Shown here one piece after another: positions 44,237-53,262 of a stretch of 64,000 bases of DNA (position 1 is the stretch's first letter; every line of letters starts with the position of its first letter). Source of the stretch: Actinoplanes flavus. Its GTDB lineage: Bacteria; Actinomycetota; Actinomycetes; Mycobacteriales; Micromonosporaceae. The notes beneath the pieces are model-generated. The model saw only the letters and a program-made list of their open reading frames with translations, searched no databases and had not been told where the DNA came from. A program made the position numbers and the translations under genes. The stretch lies in assembly GCF_017592555.1 (NCBI RefSeq), contig NZ_JAGFNS010000033.1, positions 1 to 64,000 on the forward strand, in the 5' to 3' direction.

Positions 44237-46552
44237 ATGTGGCAGGACGTGGCGGCGGTGCGGGAATGCCTGCGTACGGGTCAGGCGGCCGCGCTCGCGA
44301 GGTCGCTGAAGCGGGAGAATGCGGCGACGTGGCGGGCGCTGGAGCCGGTGGAGCGGCGGCAGATCCTGGCAGCCGGCTCGGCGAGCAAGCGCGAGGAGGT
44401 CGCCGGGTTCGCGTCCGCCGGCCGGGTGGCCGAGGCGCCTGTTCTCTTCGACGACCTGGTGACCCTGCCGGATCTGCGGGCGAAGACCTACTGCGCGGCG
44501 CTGGAGACGCTGTACCACGAGTATGCCGACCCGATCGACCCGGAACGGGCGCGCGTCTACCTGGCCGCGGCGCTGCCGCACGGACCGGCGTACCCGAAGA
44601 TCTTCCATTGCGCGGCCCGGGTCTACTTCGCACTGGGTGACCGGGACCGGGTGGTGCGGATGGTGGCCGCCGGAAAGCGTCACGACGGTTCCCTCTGGTT
44701 GATCCGCGACGACATGGCGCTGGCCCCCATGTGGTCCCATCCGGGGTACGCGGAGTTGTTCGCCCACCTGGATCCGCCACTGTTCCGCGGCATGGAGGCC
44801 GCACGCGCGGCCGGCCCCGCGGCGGTGCGCCGTCTCCGGGCCGGCGGGAGACCCGGCGCCCGGCTGCGGGAGTTCGTCAACCTGGAGTGGGTGGACGTCT
44901 GGGGCGACGACGAGGAGACGCTGGCGGCGCTCGCGGACCTGCCGAGGCTGGCCCGGCTGGAGGTGAGTGCCCACGCCCGCGGGCCGTTGCCCACCGGCAC
45001 CTTGACTCGGCTGGTCCAGGTGCCGTCCCTGGAGGAGTTCACCTTCGAGCGCGGCGGCGAGGCCGTCCGGCCCGGTCAGATCCGGGCGTTGCGGACCGAC
45101 TTCGCGCGCCGGGACCTGCCGGCGCCGGAGCGCCTGTTGCACGTGGCGCTGTTGTTCGGCACCGGCGACGGCACGGCGGAACAGTCCGGCGTACGCGACC
45201 TGGTGGCGGCGATGGACTCGGGCGTGCCGGCGGTCCGGCAGGCCGCGCAACGGCTGCTGGCCGACCGGCTCACCGTTCCGGAGGGTGGCCTGCGCCCGGG
45301 TGACGGGGTGTTGCCGGCAGGGAAGATCAATTCCGATCTGGCGGTGCTGGCCGACCGGCTCGCGGAGCTGGGTGCCACCCTGCAACGCCGGCCCGGCCCG
45401 GCGACCCGGCTGGTCGTCGTCGGTGAGCAGCACAAGGGCCGGGCGCTGGCACACCTGGATGCCGGCGTCCCGCTGATTCTGGAGTCCCAGCTGCGTGACC
45501 TGCTCGACCGGGTCGCACCGCAGCCGCTGTCCGGGGTCGCCGGCGAGGGGGAGGAACTGGCCGCCCGGCTCCGGGCGCTGCTGACGTCACCGGACGAGGC
45601 CACCATCAAGCTGGCGGTGGACCTGGCCCGGCAGGGTGGCCTGCCGCCGGGGCTGCTGGAGGAGCTGATCGTCGTCGGGAAGGACACCCGGCTGGGCCGG
45701 CCGGTCCGCAGCGGTGCCCAGAAACTGCTCGCCGAACACGCCCCGGCGGCGTTGCGGGACGCGCTGGCCGGCGCGTTCGCCCGGACGAACGTGTTCCGTG
45801 ACTCGGCCACCTCATGGGACGTGATGTCCGCCGTACACGATCTGGCCGAGCTGTGCCCCGGCACGATCGACGGGGTCCGGCTGCTCACCCTGCTCATCGC
45901 CCGGCGGGATCCCGACCGGTTCGGGCGGAGGCTGGACGTCAGCGGTGGCTGGATGACGTTCACGCACCTGCCGCCGTACGTCCTGGACCTGACCGACCTG
46001 GGCCACCTTCGCATCGAGCAGGCCGGCCTGGTGGAACTGCCCGACGACATCGGACGCCTCACCGGGCTGCACACCCTCGACCTGGGACGCAACCGGCTCA
46101 CCTCGCTGCCGGCCGGGATCGCGGAACTGCGCGACCTGCGTCATCTGGACCTGTCCAACAATCACCTCGCCCAGGTCCCGGAGGTCCTGTTCGCGATGGG
46201 CGGTCTGGTGCGGCTCAGCCTGGGCCTGTCCAACTGGAAGCCGCCCTGGCCCGTCCACCTGACCACGCTGCCGGATCGGTTCGACGGGCTCACCGGGCTG
46301 GCCCATCTGGATATCAGCCACCAGCACGTCGCCGCGCTGCCGGACTCCATGGGCGCGATGCCGAACCTGGTGGGGCTGAACCTGCGGGGGACCCGGCTGC
46401 GCCGGCTCCCCGACTGGCTGACCGGCCTTCCGAAGCTGCGCCAGCTGCTGCTGGAGGGTGCGTCGCTCGACGACGACGCGACCAACCGGGACCTGATCGC
46501 CCGCCTGCGGGGGCGTGGCGTCACCGTCCGGACCGATCTGGCGGACGCCTGA
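44237..46552 (+). CDS. Large LRR protein with a BRCT-like module
   Basis: A 771-residue protein from the ATG at 44237, which has a GGGAG ribosome site; the frame is open further upstream through a truncated CDF gene. The N-terminal region (about 1-190) is helical with no clear family. A BRCT-like module lies at about 370-425 (LADRLAELGATLQRR, TRLVVVGEQHKGRALAHLDAGVPLILESQLRDLL). Helical HEAT-like sequence follows, and the C-terminal part (about 570-750) has about seven leucine-rich repeats (LxxLxLxxNxLxxLPxxI). It is likely a cytosolic scaffold. It converges on the LRR-MoxR-DUF2201 operon, 26 bp away, which suggests a functional link. Confidence 0.75.
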   Translation: MWQDVAAVRECLRTGQAAALARSLKRENAATWRALEPVERRQILAAGSASKREEVAGFASAGRVAEAPVLFDDLVTLPDLRAKTYCAALETLYHEYADPIDPERARVYLAAALPHGPAYPKIFHCAARVYFALGDRDRVVRMVAAGKRHDGSLWLIRDDMALAPMWSHPGYAELFAHLDPPLFRGMEAARAAGPAAVRRLRAGGRPGARLREFVNLEWVDVWGDDEETLAALADLPRLARLEVSAHARGPLPTGTLTRLVQVPSLEEFTFERGGEAVRPGQIRALRTDFARRDLPAPERLLHVALLFGTGDGTAEQSGVRDLVAAMDSGVPAVRQAAQRLLADRLTVPEGGLRPGDGVLPAGKINSDLAVLADRLAELGATLQRRPGPATRLVVVGEQHKGRALAHLDAGVPLILESQLRDLLDRVAPQPLSGVAGEGEELAARLRALLTSPDEATIKLAVDLARQGGLPPGLLEELIVVGKDTRLGRPVRSGAQKLLAEHAPAALRDALAGAFARTNVFRDSATSWDVMSAVHDLAELCPGTIDGVRLLTLLIARRDPDRFGRRLDVSGGWMTFTHLPPYVLDLTDLGHLRIEQAGLVELPDDIGRLTGLHTLDLGRNRLTSLPAGIAELRDLRHLDLSNNHLAQVPEVLFAMGGLVRLSLGLSNWKPPWPVHLTTLPDRFDGLTGLAHLDISHQHVAALPDSMGAMPNLVGLNLRGTRLRRLPDWLTGLPKLRQLLLEGASLDDDATNRDLIARLRGRGVTVRTDLADA

Positions 46553-46577
46553 CCGCCGTCGCACCGGGTCTTCCCAC

Positions 46578-47804
46578 CTACCGCGCGTGCGATGTCAGGC
46601 GGATCTTGCGCCCGGGCAGGCGGGAGGCTTCCGGCGCCACGCCGTCGGCCGTCAGCACCCACAGCACCGGCATGCGGGGCCGGACGCACAGCTCGCACGG
46701 GCTCGGCGCGTGACCGTCGGTGAGATAGACCAGCCCGTCGGCGGCGAGCTCGTTGGCCCGCACCAGTACCGGCCGTAGGCAGGTGCCACCCCGGCCGGTC
46801 ACCGCCGCCGGCGCCCGCCCCCGGTACCGGTACTCGCGGTGCACCTCGGCGTCGGCTTCCAGCACGGTGATGTCCGCCCCGCGCCGCCACATCCCGTGGA
46901 TCTCGGCGAAGAACGCGGCGATGTCGGCGGTGGAGACGCTGCCCGAGGTGTCGACCGCGACCACCAGCCGGGTTCGCCGGCGAACCCGGGTGCCCGGCGC
47001 GGTGCCGTACCGCTTCGACGGCCGGGACATCACGTTACGTACGAGGGTCCGTTCGCTGGTCGCCCCGAACAGCCGTAACACCCGCTGCCACGGGATCTCC
47101 GGAGGCCTGTCGACAAGCTCCAGCCGGGCGACCAATGCGGCGGGCAGGGAACCCCAGCCCCGGCGCCGGGCCCGGCGTACGGTCGAGGCGACCAGGTCGT
47201 CGACGCTGTGCGTGTACGTCGACAGCGTCGCCGACGGCAGCGCGGTGAACTCCGGCCACCCGTGATGCCGGGCCGCCCCGGGACCCGCCAGCCAGCGCCG
47301 GATGGCCTCCACGGCGCCGTCCGCGCCGCTGTCGCAGCTCCCGTCGGCGCCGGCGTGGCAGGCCGCCCGGAACGGCTCCCGCAGCAGCTCGTAGTACTCG
47401 TCCGCGGAACGGTCCGGTGACAGCCGAAGCTGCCCGGCGGTGATCGCGCCGGGGAGGTCGGAAACGTCCATCAGCTGGTTGACCACCAGATCACAGGCCA
47501 GGTCCCAGAGCTGCCGTGACGCGTACGCCCGGCCGCGCAGGGGATGCTTGAGCGCCAGGTGCAGCAGTTCGTGCTTGAGCGCGGCGGTCCGGGCCGCGGG
47601 GGTCAGCGCCGACCACTCGCCCGTCCCGATCTCCAGGCCGGGCGCCACCGGGTTCGGTACCAGCCGGACCGCCGCGCCGCCGGCACCGACCGACCGGATC
47701 GTGCCGACCAGCAGGTGCCCGAAGAACGGCTCGCGGATCAGGAGATCCCGGGCGACCGCGTCGACGCCGGCACGGACCGACCGCGCGCCGGGCGGCTCGT
47801 TCAC
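46578..47804 (-). CDS. DUF2201 protein: metallopeptidase-like N-terminus and VWA-like C-terminus
   Basis: A 408-residue protein. The N-terminal half has HELLHLALKH (about 90-99), a zinc-peptidase HExxH variant (HELLH), followed by WDLACDLVVNQLM. The C-terminal part (about 270-400) has VVAVDTSGSVSTADIAAFFAEI, a MIDAS-like D-x-S-G-S metal motif of VWA domains, and later VYLTDGHAPSP. DUF2201 proteins occur next to MoxR ATPases in bacteria. It starts with a GTG that overlaps the MoxR gene stop by 4 bp. The system may remodel or mature a target protein complex with MoxR. The target is unknown. Confidence 0.85.
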   Translation of the reverse strand: MNEPPGARSVRAGVDAVARDLLIREPFFGHLLVGTIRSVGAGGAAVRLVPNPVAPGLEIGTGEWSALTPAARTAALKHELLHLALKHPLRGRAYASRQLWDLACDLVVNQLMDVSDLPGAITAGQLRLSPDRSADEYYELLREPFRAACHAGADGSCDSGADGAVEAIRRWLAGPGAARHHGWPEFTALPSATLSTYTHSVDDLVASTVRRARRRGWGSLPAALVARLELVDRPPEIPWQRVLRLFGATSERTLVRNVMSRPSKRYGTAPGTRVRRRTRLVVAVDTSGSVSTADIAAFFAEIHGMWRRGADITVLEADAEVHREYRYRGRAPAAVTGRGGTCLRPVLVRANELAADGLVYLTDGHAPSPCELCVRPRMPVLWVLTADGVAPEASRLPGRKIRLTSHAR

Positions 47805-48931
47805 CGCATCGGTCCCGCCATCAGCAGCATCCGTGCCGTGGCCGGGTCGCTGAGCACCCGCGACGCGCCGACCGTACCGTCCAGCATGGCCAGGTCCTGG
47901 GCCAGCGCCAGCCGCATGTCCTCGGGCAGCGCATCGAGCCGCAGCATCGACCGAAGGTTGTCCACCTCGGTCGCGGTCAGCTTCGCCCGGCGCGCCGCCA
48001 GGACGTTGACCAGCCGGGTACAGACCGCGGCGAGGATGTCGACCCGGCGTTCGGCGCCCTGGTCGGCCAGTTCGGTCAGCCGTGCGGCGACGGGGCCGAA
48101 CTGCTTGGCCCCGAGGATCTCCTCGGGGGTCACCAGCACGTCCAGACCTCGGTTGACGAAGGCCACGAAGGCCGACACGGTGGCACTGTCCAGACAGGCC
48201 TCGCCGAGCATGGTGACCAGGCCGAGATTCGCCCGCAGGTCGGTGATGTCGCGGATCCGGTCGAAGAACTGGACGAGCGTACGCGGCGTGGTGCGTGATC
48301 CGGTCACCGTCTCGGGGTACGCCAGCACGAACGCGATGCCGCGCGGGTCGACGTCGTGCGCCTCGGCCCAGCCCGCCCACCGTTTCACGTCGAAGCGCAA
48401 CGTCACGTGCAGCATCCGGGTGAGCATCGCGTCGTCCATCGGCGTCACCGAGTAGTCACCGCCGTCCGGATTGGCGGTGAGCACGATCTGCCACCGTGCC
48501 GGCAGCCGCCACGAGGTCAGGGCGGACCGTTGCAGCAACTGCATCATGCCGCGCAGGATCCGGTCGTCGGCGCGGTTGACGTCGTCGATCAGCAGGATGC
48601 CCGGCCCGTCCTGCCGGGGCACCCATTCCGGCGGCGCCATGCGGGTCGCGGTGCCGCCGTCGACCACCACCGGCATGCCGAGCAGGTCGCCCATCTCCTC
48701 GAACTGCGCCGGCGCGATCGACACCAGCGGCACGCGGCGGGCGGCGGCCACGGACTCGACGATCTCGGTCTTCCCAATCCCGTGCCGGCCCCACACGCAC
48801 ACCGGGGTCTGGTGCCGGCCCTCGGTGGCCAGCCGGTCGTTGACGGTCATCGCGTGGTCGAGGAACTGCACGAGCTCGCCGGGGTCGCACTCGGTCCCGT
48901 ACGTCACGTAGGTGAAGGCGCCGGCGGTCAT
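47801..48931 (-). CDS. MoxR-type AAA+ ATPase
   Basis: A 376-residue ATPase. Walker A is WGRHGIGKTE (about 47-56), Walker B GILLIDDVNRAD (about 110-121), sensor 1 in IVLTANPDG, and the MoxR-like loop MGDLLGMPVV is present. The C-terminal part is helical. MoxR ATPases work as chaperones with VWA proteins. The gene overlaps both neighbours by 4 bp (48928-48931 with the LRR gene, 47801-47804 with the DUF2201 gene), so all three are coupled. Confidence 0.9.
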   Translation of the reverse strand: MTAGAFTYVTYGTECDPGELVQFLDHAMTVNDRLATEGRHQTPVCVWGRHGIGKTEIVESVAAARRVPLVSIAPAQFEEMGDLLGMPVVVDGGTATRMAPPEWVPRQDGPGILLIDDVNRADDRILRGMMQLLQRSALTSWRLPARWQIVLTANPDGGDYSVTPMDDAMLTRMLHVTLRFDVKRWAGWAEAHDVDPRGIAFVLAYPETVTGSRTTPRTLVQFFDRIRDITDLRANLGLVTMLGEACLDSATVSAFVAFVNRGLDVLVTPEEILGAKQFGPVAARLTELADQGAERRVDILAAVCTRLVNVLAARRAKLTATEVDNLRSMLRLDALPEDMRLALAQDLAMLDGTVGASRVLSDPATARMLLMAGPMR

Positions 48932-49671
48932 CGCGGATCCACGTCCTCGTCGTTGATCTTCCGCAGGTGAGGCAGCCGGCGAAGAACGGCGAGCAGCTCG
49001 TCGTCGGGGTCGTCGGGCAGCGTCAGCTCGGTGAGCGCGGTCAGCTCACCGAGCCATTGCGGGTACTCGTCGATCTCGTTCCTCCACAGCCCGAGGACCC
49101 GCAAATTCGTCAGGCGGCGGATCCACTCCGGCACCGTCGACAGGCCGTTGCCGGCCAGCTCCAGCCGGGTCAGGTTGGTGAGCTGCCCGAGCGTGTCCGG
49201 CAGGCTCTCCGGGGTGCAGTTGAACCAGTTCAGGTACAGGTCGAGGTCGGTCAGCCGGGTCAGGTCGCCGATGCTCTCCGGAAGCCGGCCCGCGCGCGTG
49301 TCGACCAGCGAGAGGTGGGTGAGGTCGGTCAGCCCGCCGAGGACGTCGAGCGGCTCGTCCTCCAGGTTGTTCTCGTCCAGAACGAGCACGCGCAGGCCGG
49401 TCAGGTCGGCGAGGACCGCGGGCACCCCGGCCAGGTCGTTCGCCTGGACGTCGAGCTCGACCAGCTGATCGAGTTCGGTCAGCCAGTGCGGCAGGTCCTC
49501 GATGTTGTTGAACCGCAGCGTCAGCGACCGCAGATGGGTCAGCTTGCGAACGGCCTTCGGCAGCTCATCGAGACCACACCGGGACAGGTCCAGGGTGGGT
49601 GACCGCGCCGCGCGTGCGGCCTCGATCCGTTCCTTCGGCGACATCTTCTCGATCTCCGGCACGCCGCACAT
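48928..49671 (-). CDS. Leucine-rich-repeat protein heading the MoxR-VWA operon
   Basis: A 247-residue protein made almost wholly of LRRs after a short N-terminal helix (PEIEKMSPKERIEAARAARS). About eight repeats of 22-25 residues are visible (LRSLTLRFNNIEDLPHWLTE, LVELDVQANDLAGVPAVLAD, and so on). It has no signal peptide, so it should be cytosolic. It is coupled by a 4-bp overlap to moxR. It probably gives target specificity to the ATPase-VWA pair; that role is inferred. The LRR sequence is similar in style to the C-terminal repeats of the convergent 771-residue protein. Confidence 0.88.
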   Translation of the reverse strand: MCGVPEIEKMSPKERIEAARAARSPTLDLSRCGLDELPKAVRKLTHLRSLTLRFNNIEDLPHWLTELDQLVELDVQANDLAGVPAVLADLTGLRVLVLDENNLEDEPLDVLGGLTDLTHLSLVDTRAGRLPESIGDLTRLTDLDLYLNWFNCTPESLPDTLGQLTNLTRLELAGNGLSTVPEWIRRLTNLRVLGLWRNEIDEYPQWLGELTALTELTLPDDPDDELLAVLRRLPHLRKINDEDVDPR

Positions 49672-49675
49672 GCTA

Positions 49676-49712
49676 GGCGCCGAGTGCGACCGGCTGGATC
49701 GCGCTCGGCGCC
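49676..49712 (-). terminator. Hairpin terminator after the carboxylase operon
   Basis: GGCGCCGAGTGCG (49676-49688) and CGCGCTCGGCGCC (49700-49712) form a 13-bp stem with one G-T pair and an 11-nt loop. It lies 8 bp after the biotin carboxylase stop and just upstream of the LRR operon start. Confidence 0.75.
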
Positions 49713-49720
49713 GTGCACGG

Positions 49721-51694
49721 CTAATCCGCCTCGATCACCAGGAGGATCGCGTCCTTGGCGACCGTCGCGCCGGCCCGGGCACGCAGTTCGGTGACCGTGC
49801 CGTCGACCGGGGCGGTGAGGGCGTGTTCCATCTTCATGGCCTCGACGACGGCGACGGTCTGCCCGGCGGTGACCCGGTCGCCCTCGCTGACGGCGACGAC
49901 GGTGACGGTTCCGGGCATGGGTGACAGGATCGGGCCACCCGCTCCGGCGGTCCCGTCGGCTCCGGCGTCCAGCGCCTCGTGGTCGTGCAGCGCCCAGGCC
50001 CGCCCGTCGCGCCCGATCCACAGCACCCCGGCCGCGTCCCGGGCGTACGCGTAGGTGCGGGTTACCCCGTCCTGCGTGTGCCGTCCGTCGGCCCGGGTGG
50101 CGATCCGTACCGGCGGCCCGCCGTCGATGCTGATCTCGGCGTCGGCGGCCCGCCCCCGGTACCGGATGACGACCGGCTCGTGCCCGGCCGCACTGATCCG
50201 CCGGGTGGTCCAGGCCCGGTCGCCGAGCCGCCACCCGCCGGGGACGTCGAACGGGTCGGCCAGAGCGGGCGTGGCCGGTTCCAGGTCGAGCAGGGCCAGC
50301 CCGACAGCGGCGCCGAGCACGTCGGACGGCAGGTCCTGGCCGGTGAGCGTGTCGAGGCGGCGGCCGACCAGGCCGGTGTCGAGGTTCCCGGCCCGGACGT
50401 CGGGGTCGGCGAGCAGCGCCCGCAGGAAACCGATGTTGGTGCCGAGCCCGAGCAGCACCGTCCCGGCCAGGGCGGCGTCGAGCCGGTGCAGCGCCTCGGC
50501 CCGGTCCGCCCCGTACGAAATGATCTTGGAAAGCATCGGGTCGTAGTCGGAGCCGACCACGCCGCCCTCGGCCACCCCGGAGTCGACCCGGACACCGGTG
50601 GGCTCGCGCAGGGCCAGGATCCGGCCCCCGGTCGGCAGGAATCCGGCGGCCGGGTCCTCGGCGTACACCCGCACCTCGATCGCGTGCCCGCGCGGCCGCG
50701 GCGAGACCGGCCACGGCGCCACCTCGCCGGCCGCGATGCGCAGTTGCGCCTCGACCAGATCGACCCCGTACACCTCCTCGGTGACCGGATGCTCGACCTG
50801 GAGCCGGGTGTTCATCTCCATGAAGTACCAGTGGTCGGGCCGGTCACCGGCGACGATGAACTCCACGGTGCCGGCGCCCACGTACCCGCAGGCGCGGGCC
50901 GCGTCGCAGGCGGCCGCGCCCATGGCCTGCCGCTGCTCGTCGCTGAGCAGCGGCGACGGCGCCTCCTCGACGATCTTCTGGTGGCGGCGTTGCAGGGAGC
51001 ACTCGCGCTCGCCGAGGTGGGTGACGTTGCCGTGCCAGTCGGCGAGCACCTGGATCTCGATGTGCCGTGGCGTGGTGACGAGCCGTTCGGCGAGCAGCGT
51101 GTCGTCGCCGAACGAGCCACGCGCCTCCCGCCGGGCGCTCGCCAGCGCGGCCGCCAGGTCCTCGGCCCGGTGCACCTCGCGCATGCCCTTGCCGCCGCCG
51201 CCGGCCGACGGTTTGAGCAGCACCGGATAGCCGATCCCGGTGATCGCCGCGGTCAGTTCCGCGTCGGAGAGCCCGACGCCCTCGGAGCCGGGGACGACCG
51301 GAACGCCGGCCTTCGCCACGGTCTGCTTGGCGCGAATCTTGTCGCCCATCGCGTCGATCGCCGTGGCCGGCGGCCCGATGAAGACCAGCCCGGCGGCCTC
51401 GCACGCGGCCGCGAAGGCGGTGTTCTCGGACAGGAAGCCGTAGCCCGGGTGGACGGCCTCGGCGCCCGTGCTGCGCGCCGCCGCGACGATGGCCTCGATC
51501 GAGAGGTACGACGAGGCGGCCGCGGCCGGGCCGATGCGGACCGCCAGGTCGGCGGCCGTGACGTGCGGCGCGCCGGCGTCCGCGTCGGAGTGGACGGCGA
51601 CCGAGCGGATCCCGAGGCGCCGCAGCGTGCGGATGACACGGACGGCGATCTCACCGCGGTTGGCGACGAGGACTGTCGAGAACATGGCGCTCAC
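49721..51694 (-). CDS. Acyl-CoA carboxylase biotin carboxylase/BCCP subunit (methylcrotonyl-CoA type)
   Basis: A 657-residue protein. The biotin carboxylase domain (about 1-450) has LVANRGEIAVRVIRTLRRLG at the N-terminus, the ATP-grasp loop KPSAGGGGKGM and EMNTRLQVEHPVTE. A linker follows (about 460-580). The C-terminal biotinyl domain (about 585-657) has the VVEAMKMEH motif with the biotin-carrying Lys. It carboxylates biotin for the partner carboxyltransferase. HMG-CoA lyase in the same operon points to 3-methylcrotonyl-CoA carboxylase in leucine breakdown. It begins with GTG overlapping the carboxyltransferase stop by 4 bp. Confidence 0.92.
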   Translation of the reverse strand: MSAMFSTVLVANRGEIAVRVIRTLRRLGIRSVAVHSDADAGAPHVTAADLAVRIGPAAAASSYLSIEAIVAAARSTGAEAVHPGYGFLSENTAFAAACEAAGLVFIGPPATAIDAMGDKIRAKQTVAKAGVPVVPGSEGVGLSDAELTAAITGIGYPVLLKPSAGGGGKGMREVHRAEDLAAALASARREARGSFGDDTLLAERLVTTPRHIEIQVLADWHGNVTHLGERECSLQRRHQKIVEEAPSPLLSDEQRQAMGAAACDAARACGYVGAGTVEFIVAGDRPDHWYFMEMNTRLQVEHPVTEEVYGVDLVEAQLRIAAGEVAPWPVSPRPRGHAIEVRVYAEDPAAGFLPTGGRILALREPTGVRVDSGVAEGGVVGSDYDPMLSKIISYGADRAEALHRLDAALAGTVLLGLGTNIGFLRALLADPDVRAGNLDTGLVGRRLDTLTGQDLPSDVLGAAVGLALLDLEPATPALADPFDVPGGWRLGDRAWTTRRISAAGHEPVVIRYRGRAADAEISIDGGPPVRIATRADGRHTQDGVTRTYAYARDAAGVLWIGRDGRAWALHDHEALDAGADGTAGAGGPILSPMPGTVTVVAVSEGDRVTAGQTVAVVEAMKMEHALTAPVDGTVTELRARAGATVAKDAILLVIEAD

Positions 51695-53262
51695 ATCCGG
51701 AAGACGCCGAACGCCGGGTCGGCGAGGGGCGCGTTGGCGGCGACGGACAGGGACAGACCGAGGACGGTACGGGTGTCGGCCGGGTCGATGACCCCGTCGT
51801 CCCAGAGCCGCGCGGTCGAGTAGTAGGGGTGGCCCTGCGTCTCGTACTGGGCCCGGATGGCGTCCGGGTCGTTGCCGGACCCGACCGTCCCCAGCACGAG
51901 GGCGGCCTGTTCACCACCCATCACCGAGATCCGCGCGTTGGGCCACATGAACAGGAACCGGGGCGAGTAGGCGCGGCCGCACATGGCGTAGTTACCGGCC
52001 CCGAACGAGCCGCCGATCACCACGGTCAGCTTCGGGACCCGGGTGGTGGCGACCGCGGTGACCAGCTTCGCCCCGTGTTTGGCGATGCCGCCCGCCTCGT
52101 ACTCGCGGCCCACCATGAACCCGGTGATGTTCTGCAGGAACACCAGCGGGATGCCGCGCTGGTCGCACAGTTCGATGAAGTGCGCGCCCTTCATGGCCGA
52201 CTCGGAGAACAGCACCCCGTTGTTGGCGACGATCCCGACCGGGTGGCCGTGGATGTGCGCGAACCCGGTGACCAGCGTGGTCCCGTAGTCCGGCTTGAAC
52301 TCGCCGAACCGGGAGCCGTCGACGATCCGGGCGATGACCTCCCGTACGTCGTAGGGGATCCGCGGGTCGGTGGGCACCGCGCCGTACAGGTCGGCCGGGT
52401 CGACGGCCGGCTCCTCGACGGCGATCCGCTGCCACGGCGCGGGCGTCCGCGGCCCGAACGTGGACACGATGGACCGGACGATCCGCAGCGCGTCGGCGTC
52501 GTCGTCGGCCAGGTGGTCGACCACCCCGGAGGTACGGGCGTGCACGTCCCCGCCACCCAGTTCCTCGGCCGTGACGACCTCGCCGGTGGCCGCCTTCACC
52601 AGCGGCGGCCCGCCCAGGAAGATGGTGCCCTGGTCGCGGACGATGACCGCCTCGTCGGACATGGCCGGCACGTACGCCCCACCGGCCGTGCACGAGCCCA
52701 GCACGGCCGCGATCTGCGGGATCCGCCGCGCCGACAGTTGCGCCTGGTTGTAGAAGATCCGCCCGAAGTGGTCGCGGTCCGGGAACACCTCGTCCTGCTT
52801 GGGCAGGAACGCGCCGCCGGAGTCGACCAGGTAGATGCAGGGCAGCCGGTTGTGCAGCGCCACCTCCTGGGCGCGCAGGTGCTTCTTCACGGTCATCGGG
52901 TAGTAGGTGCCGCCCTTGACCGTGGCGTCGTTGGCGACGATCACGCACTCGCGCCCGGCGACCCGCCCGATCCCGGTGACCATCCCGGCGGCCGGCGCCT
53001 GCCCGTCGTACAGGCCGTGCGCGGCCAGCGGGGAGAGCTCCAGGAACGGCGACGACGGGTCGACCAGGGTGTCGACGCGGTCGCGGGGGAGCAGCTTGCC
53101 GCGTTCGACGTGCCGGGCGCGGGACTTCTCCGGTCCGCCGAGCCGGGCGGTGGCCAGTGTCGCGTTCAGGTAGGCGACCAGCGCGCGGTGCGCCTCGGCG
53201 TTGCGGGTGAACTGGTCACCGCCCGGGTCCACGCGTGTGCCCAGCACCGGATGTGCGGTCAT
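51691..53262 (-). CDS. Acyl-CoA carboxylase carboxyltransferase subunit (methylcrotonyl-CoA type)
   Basis: A 523-residue carboxyltransferase. It has two crotonase-like halves: GRECVIVANDATVKGGTYYPMTVKKHLRAQEVAL in the first, and PVGIVANNGVLFSESAMKGAHFIELCDQRGIPLVFLQNITGFMVGREYEAGGIAKHGAK in the second. This sequence is typical of the methylcrotonyl-CoA carboxylase beta subunit, as is the YYSTARLWDDGVIDPADTR C-terminus. It transfers CO2 from biotin to methylcrotonyl-CoA. It overlaps the genes on both sides by 4 bp and is the middle gene of the operon. Confidence 0.93.
   Translation of the reverse strand: MTAHPVLGTRVDPGGDQFTRNAEAHRALVAYLNATLATARLGGPEKSRARHVERGKLLPRDRVDTLVDPSSPFLELSPLAAHGLYDGQAPAAGMVTGIGRVAGRECVIVANDATVKGGTYYPMTVKKHLRAQEVALHNRLPCIYLVDSGGAFLPKQDEVFPDRDHFGRIFYNQAQLSARRIPQIAAVLGSCTAGGAYVPAMSDEAVIVRDQGTIFLGGPPLVKAATGEVVTAEELGGGDVHARTSGVVDHLADDDADALRIVRSIVSTFGPRTPAPWQRIAVEEPAVDPADLYGAVPTDPRIPYDVREVIARIVDGSRFGEFKPDYGTTLVTGFAHIHGHPVGIVANNGVLFSESAMKGAHFIELCDQRGIPLVFLQNITGFMVGREYEAGGIAKHGAKLVTAVATTRVPKLTVVIGGSFGAGNYAMCGRAYSPRFLFMWPNARISVMGGEQAALVLGTVGSGNDPDAIRAQYETQGHPYYSTARLWDDGVIDPADTRTVLGLSLSVAANAPLADPAFGVFRM

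Noticed and set aside
49979..51823. 614-codon plus-strand frame opposite the biotin carboxylase
   Set aside because: Antisense composition; the minus strand encodes a complete, motif-rich enzyme.
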